In this document: positions 26,501 through 35,379 of the stretch, one piece after another
How positions within the stretch are numbered: position 1 is the stretch's first letter
How the letters are laid out: every line of letters starts with the position of its first letter
Assembly (NCBI RefSeq): GCF_034675905.1
Contig: NZ_JAUCCV010000010.1
Location: 310,001-374,000, forward strand
Length of the DNA: 64,000 nucleotides
DNA from: Castellaniella sp034675905
GTDB lineage: Bacteria > Pseudomonadota > Gammaproteobacteria > Burkholderiales > Burkholderiaceae_B
Direction: 5' to 3'
The notes under the pieces: generated by a model
Databases searched by the model: none
Told to the model about the DNA's origin: nothing
What the model saw: only the letters and a program-made list of their open reading frames with translations
Made by a program: the position numbers and the translations under genes

Positions 26501-27196
26501 TCAGTCGATATATTTTAGTCCTGCCTTTTCCAAGCCCTCACGCATCTTGTAATAGTCCAGTCCTAGCACTCCAGATGCGAAGAGTTCCCGCTTGCTTTCT
26601 TCACTGTCTTCACGCGCTCGGGCCTTGATCGCCACCTGCGCTGCAATCGCAGCTGGCACCACAACTATGCCATCTGTATCAGCCACGACAACGTCACCAG
26701 GACTGACGAGCGAGCCTGCGCAAACGACCGGGATATTTACAGATCCTAATGTACCCTTGACCGTGCCACGAGGGCTTATTGCCCTGCTAAAAACGGGGAA
26801 ACCCAACTTTTCCAATACATCGACATCGCGCACCCCACCATCGATAATCAAGCCGCACGCTCCCCGCGCTTTAAAAGACGTTGCCAATAGGTCACCAAAA
26901 AATCCGGCTGTGCTTTCCGAAGTACAAGCGGCGACAACCACATCCCCCGGCTGAATTTGCTCAGCTGCGACATGCAGCATCCAGTTGTCGCCCGGCTGTA
27001 GCAACACCGTCACTGCCGCACCACACAGGCGCGCACCGCGCCAGGCTGGCCGCATATAAGACTTCATCAAGCCGGTCCTGCCCATGGCCTCATGCAAGGT
27101 CGCAGAGCCAAAATGGGATAGCTGCTCGACAACCGGATACTCAACCCGCTGTATCGTTCGATGCACAATACCTAACTGGTTCAGGGACGTCGTCAT
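26501..27196 (-). CDS. RraA-like / 4-hydroxy-4-methyl-2-oxoglutarate aldolase family protein
   Basis: A 231-residue protein of the RraA/class II HMG-CHA aldolase family. The aldolase signature D-x20-R-D is exact: the Asp of FFGDLL, twenty residues, then Arg-Asp of GGVRDVD. True aldolases of this family use it to bind Mg and pyruvate enolate, so an enzyme is more likely than an RNase E inhibitor. GGAGG lies nine bases ahead of ATG 27196. It is the last gene of the IclR-controlled operon and would release pyruvate or oxaloacetate from a 4-hydroxy-2-oxo acid. No clear terminator follows in 26383-26500. Confidence 0.82.
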   Translation of the reverse strand: MTTSLNQLGIVHRTIQRVEYPVVEQLSHFGSATLHEAMGRTGLMKSYMRPAWRGARLCGAAVTVLLQPGDNWMLHVAAEQIQPGDVVVAACTSESTAGFFGDLLATSFKARGACGLIIDGGVRDVDVLEKLGFPVFSRAISPRGTVKGTLGSVNIPVVCAGSLVSPGDVVVADTDGIVVVPAAIAAQVAIKARAREDSEESKRELFASGVLGLDYYKMREGLEKAGLKYID

Positions 27197-27239
27197 TCGT
27201 TAAATCCTCCTGTGGTGCCACTGCCGTCTAGGCAGTAGC

Positions 27240-28154
27240 CTATGCCGCCGTGTCGGGTACTAAATTCCTCTCGCGACCAACCAGCCTGTCCGCGTAGACC
27301 TGCCACCCATCGTCTGCCTGAACTCCGTCGAACAGGCCCTGGGCAGCCAGTCGCGCCACCCAATCGTGTTTTTCAGACGTCGCTGCCGACATCCAGGGCT
27401 CAAAGCCGGCTTCACGCACCGTATTAGCGACCTCACGCATTTCCTCAGCACGCCGTCGACCATGCTGCACGACGCGACTGTAGAAATAACGGCCCTGCTC
27501 GGTCCAATCAATCGCAGGGAAGGTTTCCTGCAGCGTTGGCAGGACATAGTCTTCGACACCGTAGGCCCGTGCCGCTGTGTAGCTCTCGATCACCAACGCC
27601 TCAAGACCTTTGATCATGACGCTACGGCACATCTTGATCGCGGACGCGATACCCAGTTCCGCCGAAACAGGCTTAGCATCCATGCCCAGCGCCATCAGTT
27701 GCTGAGCTAACAGATCGGCATGCGGCCCGCCCAGCAGCATGGGCACCCGAATGCCATAGGGCGGCACAGAGGTCATGACGCCAGCTTCCACATAGCGTCC
27801 GCCGGCAGCTTCGATCAAGGCGGCTGCTTCTCGCTTGGCACCGGGAGATGCTGAATTCAGATCCAGGTAGATCGTTCCGGGCTGCAGATGCGACGCAACT
27901 TCTCGAGCCACTGCTACTTCGCTGGAGGCTGTGACGGCTGAAATCAGCAGATTGCTGGCGGCACACAAATCAACAGCGGATGCACACAGGATCACGCCAT
28001 CTTGTTGAGCTCGTTCATTCAAGGGTATTGCGGCGACCGGGTCGACAAGCTTTATGTCCCAGGCTCGGACACTCGCTACCTGAGGCCCAAGTCCCGCGCA
28101 GAATATGCTGCCGACTTCGCCATACCCGATCAGCCCCAAATGTATTGCATCCAT
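27240..28154 (-). CDS. 6-phosphogluconate-dehydrogenase-like NAD(P) oxidoreductase with DUF1932 domain
   Basis: A 304-residue beta-hydroxyacid-dehydrogenase-like protein. The Rossmann motif is LGLIGYGEVGSIFCAGL (residues about 6-22), followed by LDLNSASPGAKREAAALIEA, which stands for the substrate-binding SxS region. A helical DUF1932 C-terminus follows (KMCRSVMIKGLEALVIES, with the conserved Lys). An AAGGAG ribosome-binding site lies ahead of ATG 28154. The position between a CitE-like lyase and an aldolase gene suggests it oxidises or reduces a branched hydroxy acid of the same pathway. The substrate is unknown. Confidence 0.8.
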   Translation of the reverse strand: MDAIHLGLIGYGEVGSIFCAGLGPQVASVRAWDIKLVDPVAAIPLNERAQQDGVILCASAVDLCAASNLLISAVTASSEVAVAREVASHLQPGTIYLDLNSASPGAKREAAALIEAAGGRYVEAGVMTSVPPYGIRVPMLLGGPHADLLAQQLMALGMDAKPVSAELGIASAIKMCRSVMIKGLEALVIESYTAARAYGVEDYVLPTLQETFPAIDWTEQGRYFYSRVVQHGRRRAEEMREVANTVREAGFEPWMSAATSEKHDWVARLAAQGLFDGVQADDGWQVYADRLVGRERNLVPDTAA

Positions 28155-28217
28155 GAACCGTGCTCCTTGTAAAAGGTACGAGTGGACACGGCCTACGCCG
28201 CACCGTTCGCCATAAAG

Positions 28218-29069
28218 CTAATTTGTCACATCTTGCGCATACACCAGTAGCGACTTGGCACGCTCGACGATGGGAGCATCGACGAACATACCTTCGAACG
28301 TGAATGCCCCGATCCCATCGCGCTGGGCAACCTCGGCCGCTGTGACTAGGCGGCGTGCATGATCGATTTCCTTCTGCCCAGGTGAAAAGCCTGCGTTCAG
28401 CAAAGGCACAACACTGGGATGGATGCAGCTGGCACCATCAATGCCAAAGGCTTTGGCCTCGATAATCGAGGCGCGCATCGCCTCTGTGTCCCGATAATCC
28501 GCAACCGTGCGCATGAGTCCGAGGGACAGCTTTCCGGCGGCCTTGGCGGCAAGATGGATCAGCATCCTCGGGATCCGGATGACATCCGGCAAGGGTTCCC
28601 CCCCGAAAGAGGTCGCCATATCCTCGATCCCCATGCTCAAAGCCAGCACCCTGGGGCCACGAGCAATGTCCTGAGCCCTGAGGACGCCAACAGCATCTTC
28701 GATCAAGGGGACAAACGCCATAGGCTTGCGCCCGAGTCGTCTTTCCAAGGGCTGCAGCACAGCATCGAGTCTCTCGAGTATCTCCGTACCCGAGGTCTTA
28801 GGCAGGTACAGACCATATGCCCCCGCCATGCAGGCAGCTTCCGCATCCTGGCGCACCAGGTCCGTCAGATGATTGACCCGTACGAACACCTGGGCTCCAG
28901 CCTGACCGACTCGCGGCACTACCGTAGCAAGCGCTGCGCGGGCGTTCAGTTTTTCGCTCGCGGCAACGGCATCCTCAAGATCGACAATAATGGCGTCTGC
29001 ACCGCGCAGATGTGCTTTGGCAATGAATCGCTCGGCGCTCCCCGGCACATAAAGCAGCGAACGCATCAT
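28218..29069 (-). CDS. HpcH/HpaI aldolase / CitE-like acyl-CoA lyase
   Basis: A 283-residue CitE-like TIM barrel that cleaves or forms C-C bonds in malyl-, citramalyl- or related CoA esters. It opens RSLLYVPGSAERFIAKAH. The metal and CoA-binding positions lie in AIIVDLEDAVAASEKLNAR, VFVRVNHLTD, FVPLIEDAVGVLRAQDI (catalytic Glu) and LALSMGIEDMATSFGG (metal Asp). Its ATG overlaps the CoA-transferase stop by four bases (ATGA), so a transferase-lyase pair is strongly implied. The lyase missing from the itaconate-like cluster at 16.6-24.7 kb could be this protein. Confidence 0.87.
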   Translation of the reverse strand: MMRSLLYVPGSAERFIAKAHLRGADAIIVDLEDAVAASEKLNARAALATVVPRVGQAGAQVFVRVNHLTDLVRQDAEAACMAGAYGLYLPKTSGTEILERLDAVLQPLERRLGRKPMAFVPLIEDAVGVLRAQDIARGPRVLALSMGIEDMATSFGGEPLPDVIRIPRMLIHLAAKAAGKLSLGLMRTVADYRDTEAMRASIIEAKAFGIDGASCIHPSVVPLLNAGFSPGQKEIDHARRLVTAAEVAQRDGIGAFTFEGMFVDAPIVERAKSLLVYAQDVTN

Positions 29070-30307
29070 GCTGCACCCCCGTAGGCCAGAACGGACTGAA
29101 TCAGTTCCTCGGCAATACCCGCCTCGCGCAGTACCTCCTCCGTATGTTCGCCCAGCCGAGGCGCAGGCCTGCGCCAGATGCCCGGAGTACCGGAAAACCT
29201 GGGAACAATATTGTGCATCGCTACGCTGCCAAGATCCTTGTCTTCCACGTCGATGAATACGCCGCGCTCAAGAAAGTGACGGTCTTCCGCCGCATCTGCA
29301 ATGTCATAAACAGGTCCAACGGTAGCGCCGGCCGAACGCATGATCGACAATGCCTCACTCCGCGAATGCTGGATGAACCAAGCCCCCAGTGCCTCGTCGA
29401 CCAGACTGCGATTGTGGACCCGATCCGTATTGCTCATGAAGCGGGGGTCATGATTCATGTCATCGCGGCCGATCGTCTGAAAGATCCGCTGCGCCACGCC
29501 CTGCGTCGACCCAGACAAAGCTACATACTTGCCATCGGCGCAAGCGTAGACGTTACGCGGAGCCGTGGTGTTCGAGGCGCTGCCGATCCGCTCCTTGACG
29601 GCGCCTGTCGTATTGTAGATAGCCGCCTCAGGTCCCAATACGGAAAAAATCGACTCAAGCAAAGACAGATCAATGACCTGGCCTCGGGCCTGGCCTTGCT
29701 GCCTCGCCAGCAACGCCATCGTCACCGCCGAGACTCCATATAGGCCAGCGATCATGTCAGCCAACGCCAAGGGCGGCAGCACGGGTTCTCGATCCGGAAA
29801 CCCCGTGCGAGCGGCAAATCCACTCATAGCCTCTACCAGCGTGCCAAATCCCGGCAATTTCGCATACGGACCTGTCTGCCCAAAACCAGATATCCGGACA
29901 ATGATCAGATCTGGATTTCTAGCTAGTAGAACATCAGGCGTCAAACCCATTTTCTCCAGCGTCCCAGGACGATAGTTTTCAATGAAAACGTCTGCTTTTT
30001 CGATCAGGTTCTCGAGGATCCCCTTGTCGGCCAGCTGACGCACATTGAGCATCACCGAGCGTTTATTGCGTCCATAGGTTTTCCAGTGTAAGGATTCCCC
30101 CCCATTCTGCCAGTGGCGCAGCGGGTCTCCACCAGGAGGCTCGACCTTGATCACATCCGCGCCAAAATCGGCCAGTTGCAGCGACAGCATATTTCCAGCC
30201 ACCAGGCGCGATACGTCGATCACGCGGACTCCGGTCAGCGGGCCGCACGCAGTAGCATCAAACGCCACGGGCGAATACCCCGGATTCAGTTTCTTGTTCA
30301 TCGTCAT
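29066..30307 (-). CDS. CaiB/BaiF family (class III) CoA-transferase
   Basis: A 413-residue class III CoA-transferase. It has an opening GPLTGVRVIDVSRLVAGNML, NKRSVMLNVRQLADKG, the catalytic region KLPGFGTLVEAMSGFAARTG and a closing RLGEHTEEVLREAGI. The start at 30307 overlaps the ABC ATPase stop (ATGA), and its own stop overlaps the lyase start. It activates the imported acid before CitE-type cleavage. It is a different protein from the transferase at 18579. Confidence 0.86.
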   Translation of the reverse strand: MTMNKKLNPGYSPVAFDATACGPLTGVRVIDVSRLVAGNMLSLQLADFGADVIKVEPPGGDPLRHWQNGGESLHWKTYGRNKRSVMLNVRQLADKGILENLIEKADVFIENYRPGTLEKMGLTPDVLLARNPDLIIVRISGFGQTGPYAKLPGFGTLVEAMSGFAARTGFPDREPVLPPLALADMIAGLYGVSAVTMALLARQQGQARGQVIDLSLLESIFSVLGPEAAIYNTTGAVKERIGSASNTTAPRNVYACADGKYVALSGSTQGVAQRIFQTIGRDDMNHDPRFMSNTDRVHNRSLVDEALGAWFIQHSRSEALSIMRSAGATVGPVYDIADAAEDRHFLERGVFIDVEDKDLGSVAMHNIVPRFSGTPGIWRRPAPRLGEHTEEVLREAGIAEELIQSVLAYGGAA

Positions 30308-31383
30308 TTCCCGCTGGAAGCATCTCTCCGAAACAACATTGTTGCCTCTGCAGGGATGCGGATCCAGGCGTTCTGCTCTGTCATACGATGGCCCGTCTGG
30401 ATGCGATAACGCCCGCCAGGCCCTGAGACTTCATGCTGATAGACCGCCCCCAGGTAAGAACTGGCCTCCACGCGCACCCGCACAACGTTGTCTCCAGGAC
30501 CGGATACGACTTCCAGGCGTTCTGGGCGCACTGCCAACATGATGCGATCACCCAGATCCTCGCGACCGATGCCGGCCCTAATGATAGTGCCGTCATCCAG
30601 CTTGACCTTCGCCCAGTTCTCGTCACGCTCCAGCAGCGTCCCGTCCATAAAATTGGAGGAGCCGATAAAATCCGCCACAAAGGCGTCGGCGGGCGACTCA
30701 TAGATGTCATGCGGCGTGCCTATCTGGCGAATCTTGCCTCCCGACATGACCGCAATCCGATCCGATACGGCCAGTGCCTCGGCCTGATCATGCGTGACAT
30801 AGACCGTCGTCACCCCCAGGCGTTCCTGCAGTTCCCTGAGCCACACCCGCGCCCGCTCTCGCAATTTTGCATCAAGGTTCGACAGCGGCTCATCCAGCAA
30901 CAACAATCCTGGCCGATAGACCAGAGCACGTGCCAAAGCGACACGTTGCTGCTGACCGCCCGACAATTCGAACGGATATCGTTCCGCGAAAGAATCCATC
31001 TCAACTAGACTCAATGCCTCTTTGATTCTCTTGGCCTGCTCGGCTCGGTCCACTTTGCGCAATCTGAGGGGGAATGCGAGATTCTGCGCGACCGTCATGT
31101 GTGGCCATAGAGCATAGCTCTGGAAAACCAGCCCGATATTCCGATGTTCAGGTTCCAGAGAAACCTGGGCCGCCCCATCAAACAGCACCGTTGGGCCGAT
31201 GCGAATGCAACCCGACGTCGCATCATTCAGCCCAGAAATCGCAAACAAAGTTGTGGATTTTCCGCAACCGGACGGCCCAAGCAAGGTAAGAAACTCGCCA
31301 GAGGCGACCGTTAGAGAAATGTCGTCTACCGCCTTAACGTTGCCATAGGTAATAGACAAGTTTTCCAGGATGAGCTCAGCCAT
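30304..31383 (-). CDS. ABC transporter ATP-binding protein (PotA/FbpC type)
   Basis: A 359-residue ATPase with Walker A GPSGCGKST, Q-loop VFQSYALWPHMTVAQN, signature LSGGQQQRVALARAL, Walker B LLLLDEPLSNLD and switch His VTHDQAEAL. A C-terminal TOBE domain follows (VRPERLEVVSGPGDNVVRV). It is translationally coupled on both sides, overlapping the permease end by eight bases and the CoA-transferase start by four. It energises the importer of the IclR-controlled operon. Confidence 0.88.
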   Translation of the reverse strand: MAELILENLSITYGNVKAVDDISLTVASGEFLTLLGPSGCGKSTTLFAISGLNDATSGCIRIGPTVLFDGAAQVSLEPEHRNIGLVFQSYALWPHMTVAQNLAFPLRLRKVDRAEQAKRIKEALSLVEMDSFAERYPFELSGGQQQRVALARALVYRPGLLLLDEPLSNLDAKLRERARVWLRELQERLGVTTVYVTHDQAEALAVSDRIAVMSGGKIRQIGTPHDIYESPADAFVADFIGSSNFMDGTLLERDENWAKVKLDDGTIIRAGIGREDLGDRIMLAVRPERLEVVSGPGDNVVRVRVEASSYLGAVYQHEVSGPGGRYRIQTGHRMTEQNAWIRIPAEATMLFRRDASSGK

Positions 31384-33115
31384 ATATTTTTACTCCGAGT
31401 ACGCGCCGTGCAATCAGCACGAAAATTGCGGTAATGATGACCTGTATCGCTGCCAGCGCCGAAACTGGTCCGCCATCGCCTTGCGTGTAAAGCGAGAGCA
31501 TCGTGGTGCCGATGACCTCCGACCCCGGCTGATAGAGAAACACCGCAGTGACGTATTCCTTGAAGAAATGGATGAACAGCAGCGTAAAGGTGGAAAACAG
31601 CACGGGCTTCAATAAGGGAAGAATGATGCGGACCATGGTCATCCACCAGTCGGCGCCAGAAATGCGGGCGGCCTGATCCAGCTCATTCCCGATCTGCGTA
31701 AGCGCAGGGGCTACGGCGCCGAACCCGATTGGGATGTAGCGCAATATAAATACACCCATCAGAACCCATATGGTTCCCCTCACCGCATCAAAGCCCGGCA
31801 CCCAGACGATGACGTAGAAGAACCCCAGACCGGCAATGATGCCTGGCAAAGAGCGCGGCAGGAGCGCGACATATTCCAGTCCGCGGGCATAGCGAAACTT
31901 TGAGCGACGCGCTACGAAAGCGATCAGCACGACGACGACGGTTCCGATTACGCCCCCAAGCAAGGCTATGACGATAGAATTCGTGATCGAGCGAATATAG
32001 CTGGCATGCGCGAAAATCAGCTCAAAATTATCTGTCGTGAACAGCGTCCAAAAGGGTACCAATGGCGTCAGAAAGGTTGTACTGGCACGCATCAATATCC
32101 CGACAAACACAGATATGATCGTCAACAGGACATAGGCAAGGACCAGCCCTCCTGCTGGCCAACGCCATGCTCCAAGACTGACGGTCGCAGGCCGCGTCGC
32201 CTTGCCACGCACCGTCACGAAACGCCCATCATCCCTCATCAGTCGGCCCTGTAGCCACACCAGAAAGCCGACCACCAACAACAAAATAACCGCAGCGGCG
32301 CTCACAAGCCCATAGTCGGACTCGACGGCTGCGTTGATGCCTCGATCATAAATAAACGTCGTAATCGTCTGGATGCCTTCGGGGCCGCCGAACACCAGCG
32401 GAATGGCCAACATTTCGACACCGATCACAAAATTGAGCACAGCGGAGTAGATCAGCGCAGGACGCATCATGGGGATGGTCACGCTCCACAGCGCCCGCAT
32501 GGGGCTGGCGCCAGCCGAGCGCGCTGCGGATTCAAGCTGAGCATCTGCCCTGGTCACAGCCCCGATGCACATCAGGTGAGTCAACGGTGCCTGGCTCAGG
32601 CCGGCGACAATCCCCATGCCCGTCAATGTGTACAAATTCCATGGCTCAAATCCCAGCCATGAACGCAAGGCCAGCGTGAAAAATCCAGAGGGTCCGTACA
32701 TTGTGAACCAACCGAAAGCAATCACCAGATTGCTAACAAACAACGGCCACAGAATGATCTCCCCCATCCATTTGCGGCCTGGCAGATCGGTGCGCCCCAG
32801 CAGCACGGCGGACGCAGCTCCGAAAATCTGAGCGACTGCCATGGTCAGAAAAGAGAAATACAGCGTATTGAGCGCAATGACTCCCATGCCTGCTTCAGTG
32901 AACAGCCGGGAAAAATTACTACTGGTCACAGCCGCAGTATCGATATACAGGGCCTGGTCCAGCAGCGCTTGCGCGGCAATGGGGACCAGTGGTCCCAGAA
33001 CCAGAATCGCGGTCAGTACGGCAACCGTCCAAAAAATGAAGGGAGAGCGGGCAGGCACCACGCGCAATTCTTGTACGGGGAGCACATCTGCTGCGTTCAA
33101 TGAGGATTTGGGCAT
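31376..33115 (-). CDS. ABC transporter permease, fused double-domain (FbpB type)
   Basis: A 579-residue permease containing two BPD_transp_1 domains in one chain, with about 12 membrane segments. The two EAA loops are visible as QLESAARSAGASPMRALWSVTIPM (first half) and ELDQAARISGADWWMTMVRIILPL (second half). This FbpB-like fusion means one chain forms the whole channel. ATG 33115 (MPKSSLN) is preferred; an in-frame TTG at 33133 is a weaker alternative. It lies 60 bp after the binding-protein gene. Confidence 0.88.
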   Translation of the reverse strand: MPKSSLNAADVLPVQELRVVPARSPFIFWTVAVLTAILVLGPLVPIAAQALLDQALYIDTAAVTSSNFSRLFTEAGMGVIALNTLYFSFLTMAVAQIFGAASAVLLGRTDLPGRKWMGEIILWPLFVSNLVIAFGWFTMYGPSGFFTLALRSWLGFEPWNLYTLTGMGIVAGLSQAPLTHLMCIGAVTRADAQLESAARSAGASPMRALWSVTIPMMRPALIYSAVLNFVIGVEMLAIPLVFGGPEGIQTITTFIYDRGINAAVESDYGLVSAAAVILLLVVGFLVWLQGRLMRDDGRFVTVRGKATRPATVSLGAWRWPAGGLVLAYVLLTIISVFVGILMRASTTFLTPLVPFWTLFTTDNFELIFAHASYIRSITNSIVIALLGGVIGTVVVVLIAFVARRSKFRYARGLEYVALLPRSLPGIIAGLGFFYVIVWVPGFDAVRGTIWVLMGVFILRYIPIGFGAVAPALTQIGNELDQAARISGADWWMTMVRIILPLLKPVLFSTFTLLFIHFFKEYVTAVFLYQPGSEVIGTTMLSLYTQGDGGPVSALAAIQVIITAIFVLIARRVLGVKIYG

Positions 33116-33175
33116 GGAAATACAGATCTTCAAGATGGGCCTATCCTTAACTGGATAGGCCCTGGTGAGGGAGAC

Positions 33176-34285
33176 TTACTTGCCGGACATGACTGCAGTC
33201 CACTTCTTCGAGAAGCCTTCCGCTTGATCGATCAGATCTTTGTCGAAACCGACGACGATCATATTGTCCTTGCCCACCTGCTCTGCAATCGACTGATAGG
33301 TGTACCGCACATTCGTTTTGTCAATGCCTTCACGGTAAGGTGTCAGCCCGCCTGCCCCGATCAGTTCCTGGCCTGCCTTGCTGAGGATATAGTCCACCAT
33401 CAGCTTTGCCGAATTCGGATTGGCCGAGTTCTGGGGGATGCCCATGCCGCGCATCATGACAGGGGTGCCATCATCAGGAAAAGAGAATCCAAGGATCTTC
33501 CCGCCCGGCTGATCCAGACGTGGAAAAATGGTGATCCCGGACACATAAACCCCGGTCAGGTATTCGCCGGTGGCGATCTTTTCGTTCATGGTCCCGCCGG
33601 ATGTTTCACCCCGAATCATGGGGCCAATTTTCTTCAGGTTATCCCAACCTTCGGCACCTTTTTTATTCAAGACCGTCCACCAGGAAGCCAGCCCGAACGA
33701 ATTTCGAGCAGCATCGTACGTCGTGATGCGTCCCTTGAAGGCCGAGGGATCCTTCGTGGCCGCCGCGACCAAGGACGAGAACCCGGTGGGCCGCTTATCC
33801 TGCGCAAGCAGAGCCGTGTTGTAAGCGATCACCAGAGGATCCGTAGACATTACGAAAACACCCGGATAGGGCACAGAGAAATCCGGAAGCTTGCTGCTTT
33901 CCGGGGACTTGTACTGCATCATTTTGCCTTCCAAGCCGTAGCGTGCCCAGCGGTCGTTGGCGCCGGACACCAGGATGTCTGCGCTACGCGACTGGCTGCC
34001 TGCCTCGGCTTCCCAGCGGGAATGGACTGTGCCAGAACCCAGATCCAGCGTCTCGACCTTGATCCAGGGATAGACTTTCTTGAACCCATCCAAAACGGGC
34101 TTCCAGTTGTAATCGGCCACATTCGAATAAATCACCAAGCCGTTTTCATTCTTTGATGCATCAATCAATTGCTGATAATCGGCCGGATAATAATCTGGGA
34201 GATCCGCAGACAGCGCCTGCGATCCCGCCATCAAGAGAGCAGATGCCGTCATGATGCTTGCTGTCCGTAGTTTCCAATTTTTCAT
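33176..34285 (-). CDS. ABC transporter extracellular solute-binding protein (Fe3+-type family)
   Basis: A 369-residue periplasmic binding protein with a signal peptide (ASIMTASALLMAGSQALSA, cleavage about residue 27). It has an FbpA-like fold: NGLVIYSNVADYNWKPVLDGF, DILVSGANDRWARYG and a C-terminal VDYILSKAGQELIGAGG. The paired Tyr residues of ferric-binding proteins are not evident at the C-terminal hinge. With CoA-transferase, lyase and aldolase genes downstream, an organic acid rather than iron is the likely ligand. The gene follows the IclR gene by 26 bp. Confidence 0.86.
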   Translation of the reverse strand: MKNWKLRTASIMTASALLMAGSQALSADLPDYYPADYQQLIDASKNENGLVIYSNVADYNWKPVLDGFKKVYPWIKVETLDLGSGTVHSRWEAEAGSQSRSADILVSGANDRWARYGLEGKMMQYKSPESSKLPDFSVPYPGVFVMSTDPLVIAYNTALLAQDKRPTGFSSLVAAATKDPSAFKGRITTYDAARNSFGLASWWTVLNKKGAEGWDNLKKIGPMIRGETSGGTMNEKIATGEYLTGVYVSGITIFPRLDQPGGKILGFSFPDDGTPVMMRGMGIPQNSANPNSAKLMVDYILSKAGQELIGAGGLTPYREGIDKTNVRYTYQSIAEQVGKDNMIVVGFDKDLIDQAEGFSKKWTAVMSGK

Positions 34286-34311
34286 CTTTATGTCTCCTCT
34301 GGTTCAACTGC

Positions 34312-35067
34312 CTAATAGCGTTTTGCGATGATCTCGCTGGCTTTTCTAGCGGCTCCGATGGTTGCCTCTAAAACTTGGTCAAGATTCTTTTCTATGCGCT
34401 CGCGTGGACCCGCGATATTCAGGGCGGCGATACATCTACCGGTCGAATTCATAATGGGGGCGGCCACACCTGCAGCACCTTCGATATGGCCTTCCAGATT
34501 GATGGTGTACCCCGCCTGAGCGGACTGCTCGATAGCTACACGGACAGCATCTGGCTGTTGGCCGTCGGCGCCATTCAACTGCGCCAGGTATGCATTCAGG
34601 TCATCTGCCCCCAGCCCTGCCAACAACGTCAAACCGCTGGCCGTCTGATGCGGGATACGTGTCCGGCTAATGTCGCGGTCGTAACGGATTTCCCGATTCG
34701 CCAACACCTTTGCGATGTAGCGCAACCGCATATCGGCGGTCAGGATTCCTATGCATCCAGTTTCTAGTGTGGCGCCGACTGCTTCTTCCAACACGGGGCG
34801 GATCATCCGCACCACGGTACCCCAGGCCGGCGCCCCCTGAGACGGCTCGCCCGGCAGCCGCTGTAGGGCATAGCGCTGATCCGCATCGTGCCGTGCATAG
34901 CCACGCTGCACCAGCAAACGCAACAAAAGAAGTGTGGTGCTTTTCGGCCAATCAAGATCGCGCACCGCATCGCTGAGCGCAATAGGCTCAGACTGCTGCG
35001 CCATCCACTCGATGAGTTCCAGAATCCGAGAGGACCCTCTTTTGCTAATGTTTTCCTGATCAGTCAT
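34312..35067 (-). CDS. IclR-family transcriptional regulator
   Basis: A 251-residue IclR regulator. The winged helix-turn-helix is in SRILELIEWMAQQSEPIALSD and DLDWPKSTTLLLLRLLVQRG, followed by the GAF-like effector domain (HQTASGLTLLAGLGADDL, GVAAPIMNSTGRCIAALNIAG). The start at 35067 (MTDQENISK) is preferred. In-frame starts up to 35133 would translate the two palindromes at 35077-35110, giving an odd FNKLNEFNILN leader. It is the first gene of the - strand operon ending at 26501, so it probably controls its own operon in response to the imported acid. Confidence 0.87.
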   Translation of the reverse strand: MTDQENISKRGSSRILELIEWMAQQSEPIALSDAVRDLDWPKSTTLLLLRLLVQRGYARHDADQRYALQRLPGEPSQGAPAWGTVVRMIRPVLEEAVGATLETGCIGILTADMRLRYIAKVLANREIRYDRDISRTRIPHQTASGLTLLAGLGADDLNAYLAQLNGADGQQPDAVRVAIEQSAQAGYTINLEGHIEGAAGVAAPIMNSTGRCIAALNIAGPRERIEKNLDQVLEATIGAARKASEIIAKRY

Positions 35068-35076
35068 TTCCATTTC

Positions 35077-35110
35077 GTTCAATATATTGAACTCGTTTAA
35101 CTTATTAAAC
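35077..35110. promoter_or_regulatory. tandem perfect palindromes, IclR operator candidates
   Basis: GTTCAATATATTGAAC (35077-35092) is a perfect 16-bp palindrome. GTTTAA-CTTA-TTAAAC (35095-35110) is a second perfect inverted repeat two bases away. They end ten bases before the IclR start codon and are far more AT-rich than their surroundings. Tandem sites of this spacing fit two IclR dimers or an overlap with RNA polymerase. They lie in a 312-bp gene-free stretch (35068-35379), in which I otherwise see only the hairpin at 35278-35298. Confidence 0.6.
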
Positions 35111-35277
35111 GACTTCAGTCTATCGAGAGGCACCCCTCTTGTAATTAAGGGTTTTCCTGTACGAAAAAGAGAAATGGAGATCAGTCATAGACCCCAGTCA
35201 ACAACAGGGGCCGTCATCAAGCATTAAGGGGAGGGGGAGACCAGATTGCAACGCCACAGGTGCGGCGCAGACAAACA

Positions 35278-35298
35278 GAGCTGGTGCGCAACCAGCTC
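35278..35298 (-). terminator. hairpin downstream of glmS, possible terminator
   Basis: GAGCTGGT (35278-35285) and ACCAGCTC (35291-35298) form an 8-bp stem with a 5-nt loop about 80 bp past the glmS stop. On the - strand it is followed by TGTTTGTCTG, only moderately T-rich, so intrinsic termination would be weak. Confidence 0.4.
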
Positions 35299-35379
35299 CC
35301 GTCAATGCTTGAGATTCAGAAACGAAACCCTGCCACCCAGCCGAAGAAGCGGCGGCATGGCGCTCAGGCTGAGGCGTGC

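Noticed and set aside
35221..35379. Small gene downstream of glmS on the + strand
   Set aside because: Short frames here run into the glmS gene on the opposite strand and lack a ribosome-binding site or recognisable motif.
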